Shown here: piece after piece, positions 17,360-24,078 of the stretch
Numbering within the stretch: position 1 is the stretch's first letter
Layout of the letters: each line of letters begins with the position of its first letter
Origin: an uncultured Lachnospiraceae bacterium
Lineage (GTDB): Bacteria; Bacillota; Clostridia; Lachnospirales; Lachnospiraceae
DNA length: 64,000 nucleotides
Reading direction: 5' to 3'
Assembly (NCBI GenBank): GCA_910579395.1
Contig: CAJTUC010000015.1
Location: 1-64,000, forward strand
The notes under the pieces: model-generated
The model's database searches: none
What the model was told of the DNA's origin: nothing
Seen by the model: the letters and a program-made list of their open reading frames with translations, nothing else
Made by a program: the position numbers and the translations under genes

Positions 17360-17552
17360 CACGCAGTCTCCGGCCAGGCCGCGCATGTGCAACGTATGGT
17401 TCCTGCGGAGGCCCTGGAAAACCGTCGGTACTTAGTGAAAAAGACGCTTTGCGGCTTTTGAACTTAGTACCGCTACTGGTTTTCGCGGAGCGAAAGCGTT
17501 CCTCCAAAGGAACCATACGTTGCGCATGCGCGGCCCGGCCGGATACTGCGTG
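17360..17552. repeat. Giant hairpin element B (family 1)
   Basis: 193-bp inverted repeat with arms of about 50 bases (outer CACGCAGTCTCC, inner GCAACGTATGGTTCCT) and a few compensated mismatches. The core has AGGCCCTGG, CGTCGGTACTTAG, CTTAGTACCG and CGCGGAGCGAAAGCGT, with inner stem GAAAACC/GGTTTTC. It lies in the divergent GH31/AraC region in the same orientation as element A. Apparent open frames across it are by-products of the palindrome. Confidence 0.8.
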
Positions 17553-17598
17553 ATATCCACTTATTCATTCCTAATGTCATCTTGCAAAATAGATGCTC

Positions 17599-17670
17599 TA
17601 GTGATATGATACTATTATCTTTCGTAAATTACTATTAAAATACTACTATATAGTGATACTATACTATTTT
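17599..17670. promoter_or_regulatory. Direct repeats in the GH31/AraC intergenic region
   Basis: Two related 20-base boxes, TAGTGATATGATACTATTAT (17599-17618) and TAGTGATACTATACTATTTT (17651-17670), lie 52 bp apart, with further ACTAT units between. The second contains a TATACT that could be the -10 of the regulator gene. They are plausible binding sites of the adjacent AraC protein. Confidence 0.45.
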
Positions 17671-17750
17671 TTAATACGATTTCGATGATTTTCGCGGGGC
17701 TGTGTCCTACTGACACGCTTCTGCCATCGTATTCCCGGAAAGGATATGCA

Positions 17751-18635
17751 ATGAGCCCGAACAAAGAAACCGAAGAAAAAAGACAGCACAGCACCACACT
17801 AATCCCATACAGTTATTATGAATGCCGTCTTCCGGAATATTATGCGAATGTACCGATGCACTGGCACAGTGAATTTGAGATCAACTTTATTCATCGTGGA
17901 AAAGGGGAGTTTATATGCGGCGGCCGGAAATTCACTGCCATCGAAGGCGATATCCTAATCCTGCCCCCCAATATGCTGCACACCGCGTACCCCTGCAAAG
18001 ACAATATCCTGATTTATGACGCCTTCGTATTCAACCCCGTTTTACTCGGTGCGAACAGCAGCGACCGCAGCACCGTCGAATGTATTCGACCCATCATAAA
18101 TGGGAATGTTCAGATCAATGTTCATATCCCCTCAGATTCAGAACACTATATCGACATCAAAACCATGACAGACCGAATCCTTTTCTGCATCCATGAAAAT
18201 TCTCCCCATATGGATTTACTTTTGAAAGGGGTGCTTATGCAGTTATTCTGGTTTCTGGAAAACAACGGTGATATTACCTTTTGGCCAAACATCGGAACAG
18301 GACATAACGAGGTCATTCGCCCTGTCCTCGAATACATGGCAAAAAATTACCAAAATGATATGACGATTGAAGAGCTCGCTGAACTGACTCACCTCAGCAA
18401 AAGCTACTTTATGAAATGTTTTAAAGATACGGTAGGCGTCAGCACAATCGAACATCTGACACAGCTACGCATGAACGCAATCTGCGAGGAACTTTCCACC
18501 ACCAAAGATAAGATTGCGGATATCGCCTTCCGCTGTGGTTACAGTAACCTTTCCAACTTCAACAGACAATTCCTGAAAAAAGTCGGCTGTTCCCCGGATG
18601 AGTACCGGAAACGCAATATGACGGGAATCATTTAG
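17751..18635 (+). CDS. AraC-family regulator with N-terminal cupin domain
   Basis: 294 residues. The N-terminal cupin (residues about 15-110) has the usual sugar-sensing pattern: MHWHSEFEINFIHRGKGEF, then IEGDILILPPNMLH. The C-terminal AraC double helix-turn-helix is clear: MTIEELAELTHLSKSYFMKCF and CGYSNLSNFNRQFLKKVGCSPDEYR. Start ATG 17751 follows GGAAAGGA at a good distance; the longer frame from 17685 is an extension. Divergence from the GH31 gene argues that it responds to an alpha-linked sugar and controls that gene. It converges with the Rpn-type gene, the two reading frames overlapping by 4 bp at their 3' ends. Confidence 0.87.
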   Translation: MSPNKETEEKRQHSTTLIPYSYYECRLPEYYANVPMHWHSEFEINFIHRGKGEFICGGRKFTAIEGDILILPPNMLHTAYPCKDNILIYDAFVFNPVLLGANSSDRSTVECIRPIINGNVQINVHIPSDSEHYIDIKTMTDRILFCIHENSPHMDLLLKGVLMQLFWFLENNGDITFWPNIGTGHNEVIRPVLEYMAKNYQNDMTIEELAELTHLSKSYFMKCFKDTVGVSTIEHLTQLRMNAICEELSTTKDKIADIAFRCGYSNLSNFNRQFLKKVGCSPDEYRKRNMTGII

Positions 18636-19501
18636 AAAATCCGGGTCATGCCCTTTTCAAATTCCTCTATATTCGCTGCCCTGGCCGCGCATTTGAGCCA
18701 CCTTCCCAGCTGTTCCGGGTCTGACTCCTGACGGATACGGTCAATGATTCGTTGCGGAATTTGTCCTAAATCGCTTAACAGCTCTATGATTGATTCTGTT
18801 TTTCCTTCCAATCTGCCAAGTACCCGGCCTTCTTCTTTTCCCTCTCTTCTGATTCTGTCCGCGATTTCACACATAATGGTCACTCCTTCCTCTTTTATCT
18901 TAAAAAATTTTACCCGTTCTACGATTCCCGGAAAGTTCTCCGTCTTGTAGAATGGGTCTGAATGGCGAAAATATCGCAGTAATTCATTCACCCTCATATC
19001 ATCTGTCGGATATTCCAAATTGTAGTATTTTTCATGCAATCCGTTTTCCAGACGCATCGTCACGTCCTGTCCTTCAGGTTTCCGACATATGTTGTAACAG
19101 CCCCTTTTATCCCCGATAAAATCTTCCTTCGTCAGATAGATGATCGTTACGTCAGGCAGGCTGTGATAGGGCTTTCCCTTTTCCAGAATGCTCATATCAA
19201 TGCCCGATTGGTAATAACGTGTCCTTTTAAACGGTGCAGTTTCCCGGTACATCTGGATTTCGATATTGATATAATTTCTCTGAATATCCTCTGCCAGAAT
19301 ATCCAGTTCCACCGAATGGTTCTCCAGATTCCGAATGACATACTGTGTCTTGACGCTGCGCAGCACAAGTTTGTCATTCTGCAAGAGAATCCGGCATAAT
19401 TCCTGACTCGCTTTCAGGTCTTCGAACACCTTCCCGGCAAACAGGTCGCTGGTCAAGTGATATTCCGCAGCGCGTTTCCTTTTTTCTTCATAAGTTTTCA
19501 T
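18632..19501 (-). CDS. Rpn-family PD-(D/E)XK nuclease (recombination-promoting nuclease/transposase-like)
   Basis: 289 residues of the Rpn/PDDEXK_2 group. The nuclease core is visible: VELDILAED with the metal-binding Asp, then NIEIQMY giving the E-x-Q step, followed by KRTRYYQSGID and VTIIYLTKEDF. The C-terminal third is helical, with repeated GKEEGR and GRLEGK turns typical of the family. Members act as DNA nucleases that stimulate recombination and are often annotated as transposases. A structured leader and a strong promoter precede it (F1). A second, internally deleted copy with the same leader lies at 52476-52779. Ribosome site: GGGAGG upstream of the ATG. Confidence 0.82.
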   Translation of the reverse strand: MKTYEEKRKRAAEYHLTSDLFAGKVFEDLKASQELCRILLQNDKLVLRSVKTQYVIRNLENHSVELDILAEDIQRNYINIEIQMYRETAPFKRTRYYQSGIDMSILEKGKPYHSLPDVTIIYLTKEDFIGDKRGCYNICRKPEGQDVTMRLENGLHEKYYNLEYPTDDMRVNELLRYFRHSDPFYKTENFPGIVERVKFFKIKEEGVTIMCEIADRIRREGKEEGRVLGRLEGKTESIIELLSDLGQIPQRIIDRIRQESDPEQLGRWLKCAARAANIEEFEKGMTRIF

Positions 19502-19569
19502 ACTTTTGAACCTGACCTCCCTATAAAATTTGTACAGGAAAGCCCGTGGAAACTTTTATCTCCCACAAC

Positions 19570-19697
19570 AATCCTGCCAAACAAAAGTGAATCTCTGGCA
19601 GAACTGCCGGAATACGCACAATGATGAAAATGTGCCTATAAAAGAATCAAGATTTGTTTTGTGACGATATAATATCACAAAATAAATTAAATTGCAA
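19570..19697 (-). promoter_or_regulatory. Promoter and structured leader F1 of the Rpn-type gene
   Basis: Minus-strand promoter with -35 TTGCAA (19697-19692), a 17-bp spacer and -10 TATTAT (19674-19669). The transcribed leader (about 19660-19570) contains hairpins GCACA/TGTGC and GGCAG/CTGCC and ends in GGCAGGATT. The same promoter layout and a leader of about 90 bases with high identity recur as F2 at 52646-52779, where the first hairpin is changed on both arms. Confidence 0.7.
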
Positions 19698-19701
19698 TAT
19701 A

Positions 19702-19751
19702 TTTATCATATAAAGTTTATCTTATAACCATGATAAACTTTATATGATAAA
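19702..19751. repeat. Perfect 20-bp AT-rich inverted repeat
   Basis: Arms 19702-19721 and 19732-19751 (outer TTTATCATA, inner GTTTATC) are exactly complementary around a 10-base loop. It sits directly upstream of the F1 promoter and next to the terminator of the FlxA-like gene. It could be an operator, a cruciform site or an old terminator; no T-run distinguishes these. Confidence 0.6.
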
Positions 19752-19756
19752 TAGGC

Positions 19757-19789
19757 AAAAAAAGAATGCCTGTCTTGCAAGGCATTCTT
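19757..19789 (-). terminator. Intrinsic terminator after the FlxA-like gene
   Basis: On the minus strand AAGAATGCC and GGCATTCTT pair around a 10-base loop and are followed by a run of T. It lies just beyond the stop codon at 19798. Confidence 0.85.
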
Positions 19790-19797
19790 CTGCCGTT

Positions 19798-20589
19798 CTA
19801 TACTAATACATCTACCGGCGCATAAGAAACGCCCGGTGCCGCATTCCCTTCGTCGCTGCCCTCGTCTTTATTTTCCGAAACGGAGGCTGCTTTTCCTTCT
19901 TCATCCTTCTCTTTCTCTTCTTCTGCCGCTTTCACATCATCCTGCTTTGTTCCGGCGGTATTGGCAGAAGCATTCGCCTCTGACAAATGTTCTCTCGCTT
20001 CGGCAAGGGTGCCCATCTGAGAAGCCGTTGCTTCCTGCGCTTTCTGTCTCATATCTGCAAGCTGTGCCTCTTTTAACGATGTATCACCGTTTCTTGCGCT
20101 GTCCAGTTGAATCTCGACTTCCAGCACATTCGCCTTACCTTCCATTGAAGTTGCAACACCTCCCTGCACTTTCGCCTGTTTCATCGCGCCGTCAGCGGAA
20201 ATCATCGCCTGCATTCCTTCTGCCGAAATCTGGACGTCCACCGAATCGTTCTTTGCATTTCCCGTTTTGGAGCGGTTATTCTGCTCTGCCGCAGAAGCAT
20301 TTTCCGCCTGTTTCTTTTTGGTTTCTTCCATTTCTTTTTTGCGCATTTCCATTTGATGCTGCCTAAGCTGGCTGTTCAGGTCAGCAATCTCTTTCTGGAT
20401 TTCCTGCCGCATTTTCATTTTTTCTTCCGTACTCATCTCACTGTTTCCGGAAATCTCCTGAAGCTTTTTCTGTGCATTTTCAATCTGCTGCTGCAGTCTT
20501 TTACTGACAGCGTCCTCTGCCTGGCTCCCGCCGACCGCACCTGTCGGCATACCAACTCCACCGGCTCCGTTCATCCCATTGATTACCAT
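19798..20589 (-). CDS. FlxA-like coiled-coil protein, unknown function
   Basis: 263 residues. The N-terminal half is a long Gln/Lys/Glu-rich coiled coil (about residues 25-95: RLQQQIENAQKKLQEIS, STEEKMKMRQEIQKEIADLN), as in FlxA-like proteins. The middle has the motif SVDVQISAEGMQAM, also seen in modified form in the protein at 43352-44017. The C-terminus is acidic, low in complexity (EEEKEKDEEGK) and ends in a hydrophobic tail. There is no signal peptide or membrane segment. Start ATG 20589 follows AAGGA with 8 bases; the extension to 20640 is unsupported. FlxA-like proteins have been linked to flagellar regulons, but no flagellar genes are nearby, so the role is open. Confidence 0.65.
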   Translation of the reverse strand: MVINGMNGAGGVGMPTGAVGGSQAEDAVSKRLQQQIENAQKKLQEISGNSEMSTEEKMKMRQEIQKEIADLNSQLRQHQMEMRKKEMEETKKKQAENASAAEQNNRSKTGNAKNDSVDVQISAEGMQAMISADGAMKQAKVQGGVATSMEGKANVLEVEIQLDSARNGDTSLKEAQLADMRQKAQEATASQMGTLAEAREHLSEANASANTAGTKQDDVKAAEEEKEKDEEGKAASVSENKDEGSDEGNAAPGVSYAPVDVLV

Positions 20590-20750
20590 ATATTTTATCC
20601 TTCCTTTCCTGCAGCGACCGCACCCCATACCAACATGCAATCCGCAATTATCTTCTTACAGGATATTTCGGAAAACATTTCCGCTAAAATAAGCGTTTTG
20701 TTGTGAAACCGACATTTTCCGTTGCCAGCTGCTTTTTAAGCATTTACAAA

Positions 20751-20792
20751 CGTAAGAAAGACTTGCTCAGCAAGTCAGAAGTTCTTCTCACG
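20751..20792 (-). repeat. Degenerate copy E0 of repeat family 2
   Basis: Keeps the closing stem of family 2 (CGTGAGAA with TTCTTACG) and the first hairpin GACTTGC/GCAAGTC, but the second hairpin has been lost by an internal deletion. It stands 70 bp from copy E1. Confidence 0.6.
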
Positions 20793-20803
20793 CTAGCCTC
20801 CAT

Positions 20804-20862
20804 GATTCCGCTCCGCGGAATCTCAAATCAGTCGGGAGAATGCCGCTTTTTAGGCATTCTCC
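20804..20862. repeat. Two hairpins between E0 and E1
   Basis: GATTCCGC/GCGGAATC (20804-20822) and GGAGAATGCC/GGCATTCTCC (20835-20862) are perfect short inverted repeats filling the space between the two family 2 copies. Neither has a T-run. The remaining bases of the 20590-20942 interval show nothing coding. Confidence 0.5.
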
Positions 20863-20949
20863 AGCGTGAGAAAGATTTGCCTTCGGCAAATCGTAGAACT
20901 TCTTGGCGAAGCACCCTCTGGTGCAAGCCCTAGAAGTTCTTCTCACGCT
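20863..20949 (-). repeat. Three-way-junction element E1 (repeat family 2)
   Basis: Closing stem AGCGTGAGAA/TTCTCACGCT encloses two hairpins: GATTTGCC/GGCAAATC, and AGAACTTCT/AGAAGTTCT with an inner GCACC/GGTGC. It starts inside the last codons of the GHKL kinase gene, so in the minus direction it forms the start of its 3' untranslated region. Copy E2 is at 33276-33378. Confidence 0.7.
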
Positions 20950-22331
20950 AGCATCAACATAATATGCAGCACAAACATCCCATCCCTTTGCTCTATTGCA
21001 ATATCCCCGAAATATTTCTGCGCTACCCTGCGGATATTGATCAACCCATAACCGTGATCTTCCTTATTGTCCTTTGTGGTCAACGGAAGGCCGTTTTCTT
21101 CCTCTATTATGACCCGTTCTTTCAGGCTGTTCGCAATTTCTATCATAAGGACATTCTTTTCCCGATAAGAAAAAAGGCGGATAAAAGGCTTCTCACATCC
21201 TTCCGCACCTTCTATCGCATTGTTCAGCGCATTGTACAGAATAATGCTGACATCAAAAGCATTGACAGACGCTCCTTCTGGATAATGGAAATCGCACTGA
21301 AAGGAAATCTCCCTGTCCTCCGCTTCCCTTTTTCTTTCCGTCAAAAGGATATCGGTAACAGGATTGCCGCTTTTAATCTCCGTTTCCGCCTCATAAAACT
21401 GTTCCTTCATCTCTTTGAGATATCCGATGGCTTCCCGTTGTTCTCCTTCCTTGCAGAGATTTTCCAATATCATAATGTGGTTTCCCAGATCATGCCGCAT
21501 TCCTTTGATATTCTGATAAAGCGCTTCTACTTCCGAAATATGTTTCTCCAGACTTTCCAGCTGACCGGCCAGCACCGCGTTTTCTTTTTCCCGCCGATGA
21601 TTTTTCTTCATGTCCTGATACAGAACGACTGCCGCTACAACGGCACCATAGGCTATCGCCTGATACAGACCGATGACCCACTGATAGGACGAATGGACAT
21701 CCTGAATATACCATTTGGTATCCGATTCATAAATATTGGAGAAAAAAGTAAAAGAAACATAGCCGATGATTCCCGATAACGGTATGGCAAGCATCAGTCC
21801 CAGTTCCTTCCTTGTCATATTTTCATGTTTATAAAGATAAATGCGGTCAAGCACGCCAAGCAAAAGCCGCGTCACGCAATAATCACACAGAATAAAAATA
21901 ACCTCTGTCAAAAGATAAATGACAAAATAGACCCGAGTAGTCAATGTAATGACTTCATTCGAAAATATTACATACCGGAACAAAATCTCTCTTGGGAGCA
22001 GCGCAATCCCATAAGAGATCCAATTGACCAGATACAGGAGAAACATCAGAAACAACTTCTGTTCCAGATTTCTACGGTCATACCAGTAAACTGCCAGGAA
22101 AAAAGCCAGAATCCCAATCGCATACGCGGTCATTCCGTACATCTCAAAGGGAATGACGGCCAAAAAGAGCATCGTAAAGATATAGACCACTCCGGTCATC
22201 CAAACATTCCATTTATGTCTCAAAGTATTATGCCGTAAAAAAGGATTTATGAAACGACAGAATAAGATGCCGGAAATGGTAATCGTCGCTATCCGAGAAA
22301 ACCATGCAGCCAAATCCCAATAGATTTCCAT
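20943..22331 (-). CDS. AgrC-like GHKL sensor histidine kinase
   Basis: 462-residue membrane kinase. Six or so hydrophobic segments fill residues 1-215, followed by a short coiled coil (NAVLAGQLESLEKHISEVEALYQ), the phospho-acceptor box GMRHDLGNHIMILENL and a GHKL ATPase domain with the N-box LYNALNNAIEGAEG and G-box GYGLINIRRVAQKYFGD. This is the AgrC/PlnB-type layout. It is the second gene of an operon, 25 bp after the LytTR regulator. No AgrB- or AgrD-like peptide gene is adjacent, so the signal may be a peptide made elsewhere. Its last codons run into repeat element E1. Confidence 0.88.
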   Translation of the reverse strand: MEIYWDLAAWFSRIATITISGILFCRFINPFLRHNTLRHKWNVWMTGVVYIFTMLFLAVIPFEMYGMTAYAIGILAFFLAVYWYDRRNLEQKLFLMFLLYLVNWISYGIALLPREILFRYVIFSNEVITLTTRVYFVIYLLTEVIFILCDYCVTRLLLGVLDRIYLYKHENMTRKELGLMLAIPLSGIIGYVSFTFFSNIYESDTKWYIQDVHSSYQWVIGLYQAIAYGAVVAAVVLYQDMKKNHRREKENAVLAGQLESLEKHISEVEALYQNIKGMRHDLGNHIMILENLCKEGEQREAIGYLKEMKEQFYEAETEIKSGNPVTDILLTERKREAEDREISFQCDFHYPEGASVNAFDVSIILYNALNNAIEGAEGCEKPFIRLFSYREKNVLMIEIANSLKERVIIEEENGLPLTTKDNKEDHGYGLINIRRVAQKYFGDIAIEQRDGMFVLHIMLMLA

Positions 22332-22356
22332 ATCACAATGCCCCTGTCACCTCTCA

Positions 22357-23091
22357 TTACAGGGAACTACTTCCTTTCCGCTGATTGTACCGCATATATC
22401 TTTTTACAAATTCCGCATAGTTCTGTTTCGCCATAAGAGCATGTCCCTTTTCCAGCCAGATTTCGGAAACGTTATACTTTTCCACATATTTGAAATGAAC
22501 GAGATTAGCCCTGTGGGTACGAAAAAAATCCTTCCCTAGCTGTTTTTCCAAATCGGACAGTTTTCCATAATATTCGATATCGCCATGAATGCTGTGTATC
22601 ATGACCTTTCGGTTAAAAACTTCCGCATATATGATATCGTTGACCGGAATCCTGGTGCTGACTCCCCCTGTTTTAACAACAATAGAACGTTCCTCCGGAC
22701 CTGCTGCCTGTCCGTTTTCCAAACCGGCCCGGCTCCGGCACTGCTCCACTGCCGCCGCGAGCACCGTTTCGAATTTTTCATCCTGAAAGGGCTTTACCAG
22801 ATAATGGAAAGCCCCTACATCAAATGCCTGAAAAACATATTCTTCCAGCGCCGTTATGAAAACCAGTATCACATCCCGGTCCTTCTTCCGCAGCCTGGCT
22901 GCCGTCTCCATGCCGTTCTGTCCTTCCATCTGAATATCCAAGAATAAAATATCGAACGGTTCCGTTGACCGGAGCAGTTCTTCTCCCGAGCCATAGCAGA
23001 AAACATCGGCCTCCGGATACAATTTCCTTATTTTACCGCTAAGAAGCAGCCGCACTTCTTTCTCATCATCACATACCGCAATCCGCATCAT
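22357..23091 (-). CDS. LytTR-family response regulator (AgrA-like)
   Basis: About 244 residues. The receiver domain (1-120) has the acidic pocket CDDE, the phospho-acceptor Asp in DILFLDIQM and Lys in LVKPFQ. The C-terminal LytTR DNA-binding domain (about 145-240) is recognised by IIYAEVFNRKVMIH, YYGKLSDLEKQL and FFRTHRANLVHFKYVEKYN. It is the first gene of the pair with the GHKL kinase. Three ATG codons lie in a row after GAGAGG; the middle one (23091) gives the best spacing. LytTR regulators usually bind direct repeats; I did not find a convincing pair next to this operon, where hairpin element C occupies most of the upstream region. Confidence 0.88.
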   Translation of the reverse strand: MMRIAVCDDEKEVRLLLSGKIRKLYPEADVFCYGSGEELLRSTEPFDILFLDIQMEGQNGMETAARLRKKDRDVILVFITALEEYVFQAFDVGAFHYLVKPFQDEKFETVLAAAVEQCRSRAGLENGQAAGPEERSIVVKTGGVSTRIPVNDIIYAEVFNRKVMIHSIHGDIEYYGKLSDLEKQLGKDFFRTHRANLVHFKYVEKYNVSEIWLEKGHALMAKQNYAEFVKRYMRYNQRKGSSSL

Positions 23092-23171
23092 CATACATCC
23101 TCTCTTCTTATGTATATCGGAACAACGGCTTTTTTCCTGTAACAGCATGTTGTAAAATACACTTTTTTTGT

Positions 23172-23372
23172 TGCCAGTTCAACCGCCGTCCGGGCCGCAC
23201 AGGCGCATCGTATGGTTCCTTTGGAGGCACGCTCTCGCTCCGCGAAGGGCAGCAGCGGTACTAGGTTCAAAAGCCGCAATGCGTCTTTTTCACCAAATAC
23301 CGGCGCCCTTCAAGGGCCTCCGCAGGAACCATACGATGCGCCTGTGCGGCCCGGACGGCGGTTGAACTGGCA
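23172..23372. repeat. Giant hairpin element C (family 1, reverse orientation)
   Basis: 201-bp inverted repeat with nearly perfect arms of about 50 bases (outer TGCCAGTTCAACCGCC, inner GCATCGTATGGTTCCT). Read on the minus strand its core matches element B closely: AGGCCCTTG, CGCCGGTATTTGGTG, AACCTAGTACCGCTGC, CGCGGAGCGAGAGCGTGCC. The inner stem is GAAGGGC/GCCCTTC instead of GAAAACC/GGTTTTC, and the loop is GAGA instead of GAAA. It fills the gap between the LytTR operon and the ferritin-like gene. Confidence 0.8.
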
Positions 23373-23378
23373 GACCTC

Positions 23379-23921
23379 TTATACTTCCTTCTGAAGCGCC
23401 TTGAGCATCATGATATGATACTCTTCATCCTGAATGATTCTCCGCAGGACCGCATTGACATATTCATCCTCTATCCAGGAAATGTGCATTTCATACTGAT
23501 TGATGGCCGCTTTCTCGGCCTCCATATCGGCCTCCAGCATTTTGCAGCACTCCGACGGAATGTTCAGACAGGACGGCGACCACAACGCCGCTCTCCCGTT
23601 ACGCCCTCTTGCGGAAAATCCAATATCACCGCCCAGCAGGATGATCAGCTCACCCAGCTTTTGAAGATGTATCATCTCGGAAATTGCCATTCCCAGCAAT
23701 GCCTGAGCCATCGGGCATTTCTGACTAGCCAGGCGGTTTTCATTATTGATATACTGGGTTATTGCGCTCATTTCTGACACTGCACCACAATAATCAACGC
23801 TGAGCAGGTCCGCATAAGAAGGATTTTTCCCGCTTACCCGTATCGGCGGATAGGGCAGGTCCACCATGACCGGCTTGACATCTTTGAAACTGCATGTATC
23901 TTCTATACATTTTACATCCAT
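23379..23921 (-). CDS. Ferritin-like (four-helix, diiron/dimanganese type) protein
   Basis: 180 residues with four helical metal-ligand stations: SEMSAITQYI, ISEMIHLQKLGE, MEAEKAAINQYEMH and IQDEEYHIMML. The E...ExxH...E...ExxH spacing is that of ferritin-like proteins, close to rubrerythrin, bacterioferritin and Mn-catalase-type coat proteins. Three Cys near the middle and N-terminus add nothing diagnostic. The role could be oxidative-stress defence or a spore-coat-associated metalloprotein. Start ATG 23921 follows AAGAGG at 8-9 bases; the frame to 23942 is an extension. It is a single gene between two structured intergenic regions. Confidence 0.72.
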   Translation of the reverse strand: MDVKCIEDTCSFKDVKPVMVDLPYPPIRVSGKNPSYADLLSVDYCGAVSEMSAITQYINNENRLASQKCPMAQALLGMAISEMIHLQKLGELIILLGGDIGFSARGRNGRAALWSPSCLNIPSECCKMLEADMEAEKAAINQYEMHISWIEDEYVNAVLRRIIQDEEYHIMMLKALQKEV

Positions 23922-23989
23922 AAATACAACCTCTTCATACAACCGTTTTCACATTGTATGAAAGAAATCATGCGTTTATGCTTTGTTTC

Positions 23990-24076
23990 CGCGGGTAACG
24001 AGCCAAGCTCCCATGTTTACATGGGCCGTTGGCGACTGCCGCGAGGGTGGAATGCCCCGTGGCTTGCTGCAGGGTA
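23990..24076. repeat. Structured intergenic sequence with two hairpins
   Basis: GCCAA/TTGGC enclosing CCCATGT/ACATGGG (24002-24033), followed by a second weaker fold around CGCGAGGG...CCCCGTGG (about 24039-24062). It lies between the ferritin-like gene start and the end of the lipoprotein gene. No T-run follows. It may be a repeat family of the genome, but only one copy is in the window. Confidence 0.4.
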
Positions 24077-24078
24077 TT

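Noticed and set aside
17356..17553. Open frames across hairpin elements B and C (also 23091-23279)
   Set aside because: The frames lie entirely within palindromic DNA. The shared peptide-like pattern (LLNLVPLL, FAERK) is explained by the conserved nucleotide core, and the frames have no start signals.
18632..19501. Rpn-type gene as part of a classical insertion sequence
   Set aside because: No DDE or HUH transposase motif, terminal inverted repeats or target duplication could be found; only the leader is shared with the second locus.
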